A DNA stretch of 64,000 bases from Crotalaria pallida. Its lineage: Eukaryota; Streptophyta; Magnoliopsida; Fabales; Fabaceae. Each line of letters begins with the position of its first letter. Position 1 is the first letter of the stretch. The notes below the pieces were generated by a model. That model was not told where the DNA came from. It searched no databases and saw only the letters and a list, made by a program, of their open reading frames with translations. This document shows, in pieces, positions 46,928-57,787 of the stretch. The stretch covers positions 33,102,501 to 33,166,500 of the forward strand of contig CM075652.1 in assembly GCA_037953625.1 (NCBI GenBank), in the 5' to 3' direction. Made by a program: the position numbers and the translations under genes.

Positions 46928-47768
46928 GAGAGCGATTGCGATAGATAATTTTCGCTTTAGAGTTTCTATAAACCTTTGAATTGAGCCGCACCTAATTACA
47001 ACCAGAGCACCCCGCACGCTACTAGGAACCTCCGTTCGCTAGGGGCCTCAATATCACACAAGGGTTCCTCACCCTACAAAGGAATTCATTCCTTCACACC
47101 TAGGGAAACACTCCCTATGTTCTACGGTTTGAGTACAAGATGATGTGAGTGATTACAATAGTATGATGTGTTCGTAATAACACGGATACAACAAGTATAG
47201 CATTATAGCAATGAAGTCTGGTTTGAGTAGTTAAGAAGCCAACAAGGTTTTTTGTGTTCTTAGAAAAAGTATGAACATTAAAACAAGAGAATTGGAGAAG
47301 GAGAAAGAGAACGTGATTCTTAGAAGAATGTAGGAGTCAGTTATAAAAAATGAAATCTGATTTTGAAATAAGAAACAAAAGAATATTTTTGAAAATTACA
47401 AACAAATCAAAAGATTTAAAATTCAAATAAAAAAGGAATATTTTCAAAAATAATATCAAATTCGAATTTCAGAAAATAAATCAGAATCAACCAGGTAAAA
47501 ACAAATATGAAAATAAATCAAGATGATTCTGACACGTTTTTCAATAAAACTTAAGGTGATCGATTATTTCCGGGAAGGTAATCGATTATCCTCTTTAAAA
47601 TGGAAACTTTGAAATCCTTTTGAAAAACAAGTAATCGATTACATCATACCAAGTAATCGATTACTTCACTCCTGTTTAATATATGATGCAACTCATATAA
47701 TCGATTACTACTAATCTAATAATCGATTATAGAGCCTCTGGAATTTGTGAGATGCAACATCAGGTAAT
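46928..47768 (-). mobile_element. Inverted copia LTR fragment
   Basis: The minus-strand copy of a related LTR directly abuts the plus-strand LTR, 3' end to 3' end. It contains the inverse of the segment with AACGGAGGTTCCTAGTAG and several TAATCGATTA pairs. It is cut at 47768 by the gypsy LTR. Confidence 0.8.
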
Positions 47769-48359
47769 TGTGACACTCGTTCTTTTAGTAAAATCTTTAT
47801 CTTGAATAAAGATATAATATAGTTAATATGGACTTGATTCAGATATAAAGGATGGTAAATAAAATTTTCCATTGAACTAGAGAGTTTATCAGACTCTAAG
47901 ATATGAAAGGAGTTATTTATATCGTGGTACTCAAAAATATCTTTTTCATAATAAGGTGTTGATATCTCGAATCCTTAAAGTAAAGTACTTTTGAATAGAA
48001 TGAGACGACTTAACATCAGAGTATGCAGAAGTAAGGTAAATGATGAACCTTGGGTTTGTAAAGTCAAACTGTTAGGTAACCATTTATATATATAAGAAAG
48101 GTAGCATAGGTCTGTCATCAGATACATCAAAGTCCAAGGTCCAAGTACCAGTAAAGATACCAAAAGCACAAGTCCATAATCTAAAAACAAGAATAAAGAA
48201 AAGACAACCTCACTAAGATCTATCAAAAATATATACAGTATTAATACAGAGAAAAATATGAAATCCCAGTGGTAGTCTGATAATCCTCCTCCATAGCATG
48301 ATCCTCCTCCGCAAGTCTCCAGCATCAGCTCCACACGTCCCACATACCAACCATCTATA

Positions 48360-48849
48360 CTATGCATCGCCCGGTGGATCCCCAACTCCCCATTGGCTCC
48401 CGGTGGAGTGCTCGACTGGCTCTCCCTCGCTCTTTACCTCCTCAGGGTCCTCCTCCACCTGGTCCGACTGAGTCGGTGCCCTTCCACTGGCCACTGGGTT
48501 ATCTGAAGGAGTCCCATGAATCGGACTCATTGGACTAGGCGAAGGAGTCTCCTCACGAATCGTTCGGGAAGCAGAGGGATGGGATCTAGTAGCTGCTCTG
48601 AAACGAAAAGTATGAAATCGACGAGCTGGTCGAGCCGAGGGTGGTCCAATGATAAGCATAAAAAGGGGGCACATGCAGGGTACAGATAATGGGTATGCGG
48701 AACCTACGAGGAAGGACACGAGCCAAGGGGTTGGGGTGATAGAGGATCACCTCAACCTCCCCCTCATAGGTGGCTCGATGGTCCTCGTAGTACCACACTC
48801 CACTACGGAGTGGGCGCAACTCGATGCAAGCTAGATAGCGAGCCATCAC
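48360..48849 (-). CDS. LTR-embedded ORF, copy B
   Basis: Opens at an acceptor TGTAG|GTG (48850) with ATG at 48846. Reads MARYLACIELRPLRSGVWYY and EDHRATYEGEVEVILYHPNP. After a frame change it continues through SARPARRFHTFRFRAATRSH and TIREETPSPSPMSPIHGTPS to an acidic end EPVEHSTGSQWGVGDPPGDA. Copy A at 21868-22356 is similar at the protein level in both halves. A Trp/Tyr- and Glu-rich start with a basic middle and acidic tail suggests a small nucleic-acid or protein-binding factor, but no family is recognised. Confidence 0.4.
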
Positions 48850-49149
48850 CTACATTGGGCATAAGGGATAATCAATATAATCCACATAATCGAATAAGCA
48901 TAATTTAAAGCAGGTAAACAAACACATGTACCAAAATAATCAAGTGATATGCACAACATATGAGCAAGCCAATTTAATTAACAATCAAACTCATTAATTG
49001 TATGACATGATGCTTGCACACTATCTCTCAAGTCCTGAGATTCTCCAACTAATGCTCTCATGCATGACCATCCAAACAACCCGTATACGTGCTTAAACGT
49101 ATAGTGAACCTGCTCGGAATATAATCCATAACGTCACTACCAAAGTGCA

Positions 49150-49345
49150 CGTCGCGTCACCAAGACGTAACAGCATCCCACAATGCTGCCCACATTACCA
49201 AAATGTGTCGTCGAGCAAGCCACATGACTATGCCTGGAACGTGGTCCATAATATCAATATCGATGTGCACATCTCGTCACCAAGACGAATCCCCAACATT
49301 CGCAGCAACCAATGCTGGCCACATTACCAAAATGTGACTACAGGC
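49150..49345. repeat. Hairpins with loop ACCAA in the gypsy LTR
   Basis: CGTC-ACCAA-GACG (about 49156), CACATT-ACCAA-AATGTG (about 49191 and 49320) and TCGTC-ACCAA-GACGA (about 49273). CAGCAT-cccaca-ATGCTG also occurs near 49171. Further on, GTACTC-CCA-GAGTAC (49362) and CATGTTC-CTC-GAACATG (49384) follow the same principle. Confidence 0.85.
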
Positions 49346-49638
49346 AAGTCATAACCACATTGGTACTCCCAGAGTACACTCCTCATGTTCCTCGAACATG
49401 ACCAAATGATATCCTATCACCACATCACCATGCATGAATGCACACAAACATTCCATTTAAGGTTATTCTTTAATCTCATTATGTGCAACATGCAATAAAT
49501 TCACCAATGTAATTATCAATGTAATTGATCACATCAATTCTTCTTTGGATCATGATTTATTCCTTGCAATCATTCTTTAGTTTAATTAAACTTGACTTAG
49601 TTGAAAATGGCATTATTTTAGCATTCTGATAAAAAAGA

Positions 49639-49945
49639 CTCGAGTAAAGTATCAATCTATACAAGATACTCGAGTGGTTCTTAGTAAGGCTCGAGTGGAT
49701 CTTAGGTTTTCAGAAAAGTTTATGTCTCAGATTTTCTAAAAATACTCGAGTAGTTCATGAAATACTCGAGTCTTTATCAACCCAGAAGACTCGATTGGAT
49801 CATGCAAGACTCGAGTGGTTCATCAGATAAGTTCATTAATAGAATCAGTCAATACCCAAGTTTTAGGTTAGAGACTCAAGTGTTGGTGCCACCAGATGCA
49901 CTGGTGCGTCCGAAATACTCAAGTCTCGAGTCAAAGACTCGAGTC
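49639..49945. repeat. Paired CTCGAG palindromes (copy B)
   Basis: Starts at 49669/49690, 49745/49765, 49790/49810 (first degenerate) and 49918/49938 (first degenerate), spaced 20-21 bp; one at 49639 stands 30 bp from the next. Confidence 0.9.
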
Positions 49946-51351
49946 TTGACAGACAGATAACACTGAAACTTGAGTTTTAACACACCATTTTCAATTCTAA
50001 TAAAATTCAATCAAAACCAATGCTCAACAGAGTTAACATTATATATAATAAACATGTTCCAACACAGATATGACATCATATTACATAGAATTGGATTTGA
50101 ACATCAATTATGCATAAACTCACATTCTCTACAACTTAACATACCAAATTCAATTCTAAACACTTTTAGCATTAAAATAACTCTAATAAAGCTTGCATGC
50201 AACATATAGAACTTGCTCCAAGCCACTTTTAAACTCAAAGAGGCCTCCAAGCCATAAACCTAATTCAATCTATGCCCATAGAGTCTCATGGTGAATCTAC
50301 ACTTAAAATTTAACAAATTAAACTTATTCTAGTGAATGTATAGCTTCACCCTTACCTCTAGGTCGTGAATCAACAAGGAAATTGCAGAGAAATTGACGAA
50401 AACACTCTAACCCACAAAACCCTTTGCATGCAGCCACATTTGAGCAGGGTCCAAAGATCAAAGATTTTGACATGCAAAATCAGTTTAACAAATAGGGAAA
50501 TTGGTAAGGAACTATTCTCTGCAACATAAAATAAAGGTAGGAATGAATTTGAGGGTTGTAGGACTCATAAACCTACCAAAATCCGGGCTCACAGTAAGCT
50601 CCAGACCTCAGTTTCTGAACTTTGACAGCAAAGGACACCTCACTTTCGAGCTTCGATTCTTCCTGCTCGCGAAGCCTCAACTCACAATCTATGTGTCTTT
50701 GTAAAGCTCGTGATGTGAGCTTTACAATGGTGTATAATACTCGAATCAACACTCAGAAACGAATGAGAATGAAGGAAACGAAATCAGGAACCCTAGACTT
50801 AGGATTCTCAGGGCAATTTAACCAAAATGGTCGAATTCTTTCATCCATTGGCTTAAATACTTGTTTCCATTGCTCATGCATGGCGACAGAAGACCATTAT
50901 CGTGTCATTTAGTTGTTTTTGTGTCAACAAATGAGAATCGTTGAGTGCTACTCACCAAACGCACTAACTCGTGCAACTCTGACCAGAATACTTAAGTCTT
51001 TCCTGAAAGACTCGAGTGTTTTGGCTAAAATTTGTAAAATAATTATTTTAAATTACCTTCCCTCCAAAACCTTTCTAATATTACTTCTAGGTCCTAAACC
51101 AGGGACTAATATGAAAAAACCCTATTTTTACATAATATTAATTATTAAAATATTTCTTATGCATTTTCACTTAGCACATGCACACACATAATCACATATT
51201 TAATCTAAATTATTTATAAAAGGAATATTTTTAATTTAATAAAATAATTATGAATAACTTTCATGATTGTAATTTCATTACATCAGGAAATGAAAATTTG
51301 GGGTGTTACACTACTCCCCCACTTAATAGGAATTTCGTCCCGAAATTCAAC

Positions 51352-54300
51352 CTACATAAATAACTCAGGATAATCTCTACGCATCTTATCTTCTAGTTCC
51401 CAAGTTGCTTCATATACATTTCCTCTTGTCCAAACGACTTTGACTAGCGGAGTCTCCTTTCCTCTAAGCTGCTTAATTCTTCTGTCTTCAATTCTAACTG
51501 GGCCAACTCTAAAGGTTAGGTTTTCTCGCAGGGTTAGGTCATCAGGATGAATCTGAAGGATTGTGGTTTGATCGTGCACATACTTTTTCAATTCGGAAAT
51601 ATCAAAAACATTGTGCAAATTGGCTAAGGATGGTGGTAGAGCTATTTGATAAGCTACGGGACCTACTCGCTTAAGGATTTGATAGGGACCTATAAATTTA
51701 GGTCAAAGCTTTTGAGGTTTCGAGGCTCTACTCACTCCCTTCATCGGTACAATCCTAAGAAACACATGGTCGCCTTCTGCAAACTCTAGAGGTCTTCTTC
51801 TCCTGTCGGCATAACTTTTCTGATGACTCTGAGTAGTCTTGATTTTCTCTTGAATCATCCGAATCTTTTTAGTTGTCTGCTGCACTACATCAGGACCAAG
51901 ATGCAAGTTCTCCCCCACTTGGAACCAACCTAGCGGGGTTTGGCACTTCCTACCATACAATGCTTCGAACGGTGCCATTCCAATACTTGCATGATATCCA
52001 TTGTTGTTCCAATACACAAGCTCGCAGAATATCTTCAAATGATTGAATTGTCCTTTGTGTCTGCCCATCAGTCTGAGGATGGTAAGCCGAACTCATCTTT
52101 AGCCTTGTCCCCAAAGCTTGATGTAGACTCAACCAAAACCTAGACATGAACCTCGGACCGCGATAAGAAATAATACTGGATGGTACCCCATGCAATTGTA
52201 CCACTTCCTTGATGTAAAGCTGGGTAAGTTTCTCCAAAGAATAACGCATATTCACCGGAATGAAATGTGCCGACTTAGTCAAACGATCTACGATTACCCA
52301 GATTGCATCATGGTTTGCAACTGTTCCTGGTAATCATGTCACAAAATCCATAGAGATACTATCCCACTTCCATTGCGGGATATCCAAGGGTTGCAATTTT
52401 CCTCCAGGCTTCTGGTGTTCCATCTTAACTTTTTGACAGATTAAACAAGAAGCTACATAATCTGCTACATCTTTCTTGAGACCCGACCACCAAAACATGC
52501 TCTTCAAGTCTTGGTACATCTTAGTTGATCCTAGATGAATACTCATCTGACTCTTATGTGCTTCATCCAAGATTAATCTCCTGACTTCCGGATTCTTTGG
52601 TATGCAAATTCTTGTTTTGAAACGAAGAATTCCATCCGATCCTTCTATGAAATGTGGCTCCTTCCCTCCAATCATCAACTCTTTCTTCTCCTTTAGTTCT
52701 TCATCCTCTCGTTGCAATTCACGAATTCGAGCCAAGAAGTCGTTAGAGATTTGCAACATACCCATCTTAATACTGGTTTGTTCTAATTGCATAACCAGAC
52801 TCAAATCCCGAAACTCTTCAATCAAAGTGGCCTCTTTAATCATCATTGCACTCACATGAATTGCTTTACGACTCAGAGTGTCTGCCACCACGTTGGCCTT
52901 ACCAGGGTGGTAATGAAGCTCAAAATCATAGTCTTTCAAAAACTCCATCCACCGATGCTGCCTCATATTCAATTCCTTCTGATCAAACAAATACTTCAAG
53001 CTCTTATGGTCACTAAATACTCTGGATACAGTGCCATAAAGATGATGCCTCCAGATCTTCAGAGCAAACACTATTGCAGCAAGCTTCAAATCATGAGTGG
53101 GATAATTCACCTCGTGAATTTTCAATTGACGAGATGCATATGCCACAACCTTTCCTTCTTGCATCAATACACTTCCGAGCCCTTGCTTTGATGCATCACA
53201 ATAAACCTCATACTCCTTGTGAGGGTCCGGTAAGATCAACACTAGCGAGGATGTTAATCTTTCCTTTAGCATCTGGAAACTTTTCTCGCACTTCTCATCC
53301 CAAATGAACGATTGATCTTTCCGAGTCAACTTTGTAAGAGGTAGTGCGATTTTGGAGAATCCTTCAATAAATCTCCTATAATAACCAGCAGTCCTAAGAA
53401 ACTTCGGACTTCAGTGACTGACTTAGGCTGAACCCACTGTAGAACTGATTCAACTTTAGCTGGGTCTACTGCTATGCCTTCTTCTGAAATTACATGCCAC
53501 AAAAACTTAACTTCCCTCAGCTAAAACTCACATTTGGAGAGTTTGGCATAGAGCTGCTTCTCCTTTAAAATCTTCAACACTATCCGGAGATGTTCAACAT
53601 GCTCCTCCAGATTCTTAGAATATATCAGGATATCATCAATGAATACCACCACGAATGAATCCAGATATGGTCTAAAAATCCGGTTCTTGCAATCCATGAA
53701 AACAGCTGGTGCATTAGTCAATCCGAACGACATTACAACATACTCATAATGTCCGTATCGAGATCGAGATGCAGTCTTAGGAACATCTTCCTCCTTAATC
53801 CTGATCTGATGATACCCAGATCTCAGATCTATCTTAGAAAATACTGAAGCTCCTCTGACCTGATCCATGAGATCATCAATCCTTGCAAAGGATACTTGTT
53901 CTTTATTGTCACCTTATTCAACTGCGTGTAATCTACACACATTCTCAAGCTTCCGTCTTTCTTCTTAACAAATAAAAATGGAGCTCCCCAGGGTGATACA
54001 CTTGGTCTAATAAGTTGCTTTTGTAGTAACTCTTCTATCTGCTTCTTCAATTCAACCATTTCAGGTAGTGCCATTCTATAAGGAGCAATAGAAATGGGAC
54101 CATCTCCGGGAATCAACTCAATTCCAAACTCAATCTCGCTCTTTGGTGGCAATCCCGGCATTTCTTGTGGGAATACTTTCGGAAAATTCTGAACAACCGG
54201 AATCTCATCGACAGACTTTTCTTCTTTCTCCGATCCAATGGCGGAGAACAAACAAAGATACTTCTCTGGAGTTGGATGCTTATATAAGATTGTCTTCTTA

Positions 54301-54641
54301 TTACAGTCAATAACCACATGGTTGCTAATCATCCAATCCATGCCCAGAATCACATCCAATTGGGACAAAGGTAGGCAAATCAAATCTACCCAAAACACTC
54401 GGTCTAGCAGCTTAACTTTACAATTAAGGCAAATCTTTGAAGCAATCACAGGAGGATTAGTAGGGGTTTTTACCCTAAGGCAATAGGGTGACTCAGATAC
54501 AGGCAACTTTAAACGATTCACACATTCAAAAGAAATAAATGAATGAGTGGCTCCTGAATCGAATAAAATTCTTACAAGGTTGGTCATTAAGCAGATAATT
54601 ACCTTGCACGAGTCCTGGAGTCTGATTAGCTTCAACACCAC
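51352..54641 (-). pseudogene. Ty3-gypsy pol (protease, RT, RNase H, integrase, C-terminal domain)
   Basis: Domains in order on the minus strand: protease with DSGATHSFISF (about 54550); RT from VSPWGAPFLFVKKKDGSLRM (about 54000) through SKIDLRSGYHQIRI to VVVFIDDILIYSKN (about 53640); RNase H with YEVYCDASKQGLGSVLMQEG (about 53190); integrase with a zinc region (HKSQMSIHLG, then CLICQ), IWVIVDRLTKSAHFIPV, and a chromodomain-like end EATWELEDKMRRDYPELFM. Frameshifts lie near 53850 and 52040; stops lie near 53522 (TAG where the family has Trp), 52335 and 51700. In integrase the second catalytic Asp is Tyr (ISYRGPRF) and the Glu position is Gln (GQTQRTIQ). The clade resembles Tekay. Inactive. Confidence 0.9.
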
Positions 54642-55467
54642 TAAGAGTGAAAATTCGTCCTTGAATTACCGGCCTCTCAGCAGATTCTCTTGGGTTGTTC
54701 CTCCGTGGTTCCTTGCAATCACGAGAAAAATGACCAGGTTTCTCGCAATTGTAGCATCCATTGTTGGTCGAACAAAACTTCCCAAAATGATGACGTTTGC
54801 ATTTCTCACAATAAGGAGCGTTATTGTAAGACCTGTTTCTGTCACCATGCACCATCTTACCCTTTCCTCGATTCTTATGATAATAGGGACCCTTGTGGCA
54901 GTTAGCATGCCCCTTTCTCCTTTGTGGTCCATACCCCTGTTGTTCCTTCTTCCCATCCACAAACTGCAAAGCCTCAGCCTTCTTATCGTCCTCATACATT
55001 CTACACATGTCTACCAACATGGGAAAACTCTGAATCCTTTGATAACTGAACACCGATTTCAACTCCGGTCTCAATCCTCCTTCAAACTTAATACACTTAC
55101 TCATTTCATCAGGGTTCATCTGATAATAAGGAGAATACCTCATCAGTTCTTCAAATCTTGCAGCATATTCACCCACACTCATGCTGCCCTGCTTGAGTTG
55201 TAAAAACTCAACTTCCTTCTTTCTCCTCAAATCCTCTGGGAAATACTTGTTCAAAAATTTCTCCATGAATACTGCCCAAGTTATTTCTCTCCCTTCATGA
55301 GCCAATAACTGGGTAGTATGATTCCACCATTTCTCAGCTTCTCCTTCCATCATGAAAACAGCATAGGCTATCTTCTGATCATCAAAATATTCCAAAGTTC
55401 TAAAGATCTTGTCCATCTCCAAGATCCACTTATTAGCTTCTTCCGGTTTGAACCTGTAATGCCCCAA
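54526..55467 (-). pseudogene. Ty3-gypsy Gag, N-terminally truncated
   Basis: Retrotransposon Gag domain (FRTLEYFDDQKIAYAVFMME, then GEAEKWWNH, then FEELMRYSPYY) followed by a basic linker and a zinc knuckle CYNCEKPGHFSRDC. The reading begins at a junction with an LTR-like end at 55456, so roughly the first 100 residues and the 5' LTR are lost. One base is missing between Gag and protease (near 54550), putting protease in another frame. Gag would form the virus-like particle; this one cannot be made complete. Confidence 0.85.
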
Positions 55468-56884
55468 AATATTAAAGGTAAATAAAAATGCGAATTAATA
55501 AAAACCTTTTTCAAAAAGAGTGTGAAAACCAAAAGTATTGCTTATTAATATCATATTATATTACAAAACAGTCTGAGTGTAAATATAAGAATATCAAATC
55601 CCCAAAAATCCCTCTTTACACCCAGAGCATGGTCTTCACAACTCTATCCTTCAATAAGAGGATTCGGACAACAAGATGTCATCCAGGCTGTCTCTGCTAA
55701 CGCTCCTTTACTCAACAGGAGAGATCTTTGACCTGTTATTCAAAAGAACCTACCACCACCGATGTGGTAGTATGGGAGTAAGTCACTTGTCATATCGCGT
55801 AAGCAGATTATATGATTGTTCAAACACAAGCATCACAGATATCATTTTAATGTAATGAATGCATGCTCAAGTGTCTTAACACTCAAGAATTAATATTATT
55901 AATCTTTCATGCAATGCATGTACGTCTCTCAAAACATTCTTTTCATCACTTCCATAAAAACAACACTCTGGGATGGGCAATCGTGCACTCGATGTTTCCA
56001 CAACCTGTATAGCGGCCACGCCGTTCTATACTAGAACCCCATCTACCACGATCCCAAAATGAACAAGGGGATGATCCCTGAACCGTTGTCCACTAATAGT
56101 CCTAGGTCCTTGTCATTTCAACGATGGCGGCCACACCGGTCCAACCGTCTCATATAGCAGCCACACCGTACTATATGGTTTCCCAATCCCGCATGCACCT
56201 TATTCATTTTACGATTCTCGTAACATCATGCATGAGATGCATATTCCATTAATTATCAGCATTTCCATTATCAAGAATAATCATCATCATCATTATACAC
56301 ATGGCGGCCACACCGTTCCATGTCTTCATATAGCGGCCACATCGTACTATATGGAATTACACACATATGGCGGCCACATCGTTCCACATGTCTTCGCATA
56401 GCGGCCACACCATACTATACGGAATCACACACATATGGCGGTCACACCGGTCCACATGTCTTCGTATAGCGGCCACACCGTACTATACAGAATCATCTAA
56501 GATCACGGTCTCTTACCGGAGCTAATACGAGCTTCACGTATCCAATTTAGAGCAATACACATCAACACATTTGGATCGGAGCTATATAATCATCATGCAT
56601 TATTATATTCGCCATATCATCATTACTCATGGTCAATTCCATGAGGTCTTCAGTCAATAACCACTTAGTATAACATCTATGCAAAGTCCTCCATGATTAT
56701 TGCAATAATTTATTTATTTATTCATTTCTCTCAGGCACTAACCGGTTACAAGATCCACTAACCGGTTAGTGACAACAGACCTGAGAGCAGACCACATTGA
56801 TTTTAAGTCCAAAACCTTCCAATCTTAAAACTAATTCCTTCCTACTCCTTATTTACAATCTAAGACATAATTCAAAGCTTCTTG
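55456..56884. mobile_element. LTR-type segment cutting into Gag
   Basis: Starts TGTAATGCCCC on the plus strand (or ends GGGGCATTACA on the minus strand). Contains a 13-nt-loop hairpin array (56007-56490) and a TAACCGGTTA pair (56739/56759), the same palindrome as the solo LTR at 11508-14544. Its far end is not clear, because another LTR-type start abuts it at 56885. Confidence 0.55.
56007..56490. repeat. Hairpin array, conserved 13-nt loop, variable stems
   Basis: The loop CGGCCACACCGTA and close variants is bordered by GTATAG/CTATAC (56007 and 56464), CATATAG/CTATATG (56151 and 56327) and ACATGG/CCATGT (56299), with three or more imperfect ones between. The stems change together on both sides while the loop stays. 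Confidence 0.9.
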
Positions 56885-57756
56885 TGTAACACCCTCACAA
56901 ATAATTAGTTAAAATTATGATTTATTAAAATAGGTACTTGAAAATTTCTTTTTAAATTAAAATACTTAAGAATATTTTTCCGGAAAACGGGCAGAGTTTT
57001 CTCTGTTTTTCGGACTTTCCCAAAATTTCTTGTTTGTACCTGTTCAGACCAGAACAGTTTAAAACATAAAACAAACACATTTTACATTTGATTATATCCT
57101 AATGCCCTTACTAATATAAGTTTAGGGCGCATAACTAATACATATTTTAAATTACAAAAATAACGGTTTTTTTTTTACAAAATTACACTACAGTCCACTA
57201 AAAAAAATAATGAGAGAGCACTCCACGTGGTGGAGTGTTATTCCTGCTCGGCCTGAAACTAAGTCTGCTCAAACTTTGAACCTGTAAAAATGGTTGCAAG
57301 GGTGAGCTTTACACATGAAGTAGAGAATAGCTTCTAACTAGACATAATAACCTACAAAGTCAAACACAAACATTTCAGGTAGTTGAAAACATAGCAAACT
57401 CAAACAATTCAAATTCATACACCTGTATAATCTTTTCTTAATATACTTTCTTTTTCATTTCTAATACATTTCTCTTTTCTTTACTCTTTTCTTTCTTTTC
57501 ATTCCTTTTTGCCATTTTCTTACTTTCACTTTTCATTTTTCTCTTTTTCCTCTGGGTTACAGCTAAACTGCATCGCCCGTTTTCTTTCTCTGGGTTACGG
57601 CTTAACCGCATCGCCCTTTTTCCTTTTTTCTGGGTTACGGCTTAACCGCATCACCCTTTTTCTTTTTCTCTGGGTTACGGCTTAACTGCATCGCCCTTTT
57701 TCCTTTTCTCTGGGTTACGGCTTAACCACATCGCCCTTTTTTCTTTTTTCTATTCC

Positions 57757-57787
<31 letters not shown>

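Larger units (their letters stand above)
47769..51310 (-). mobile_element. Gypsy 3' LTR
   Basis: Starts at 51310 (TGTAACACCCC) directly after a polypurine tract (51324-51311, AAGTGGGGGAGTAG) and ends at 47769 (GAGTGTCACA). Length 3,542 bp. In order on the minus strand: palindrome pair about 300 bp in, splice donor AGAG|GTAAGGG at 50355, CTCGAG pairs, hairpins, acceptor at 48850, ORF, end. It is inserted in the inverted copia LTR. Confidence 0.85.

Noticed and set aside
47975..48385. 136-codon minus-strand ORF with hydrophobic segments
   Set aside because: It lies in the last part of the gypsy LTR, downstream of the conserved ORF, and has no counterpart that I could compare.
54547..55203. 218-codon plus-strand ORF
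   Set aside because: Antisense shadow of the gypsy Gag.
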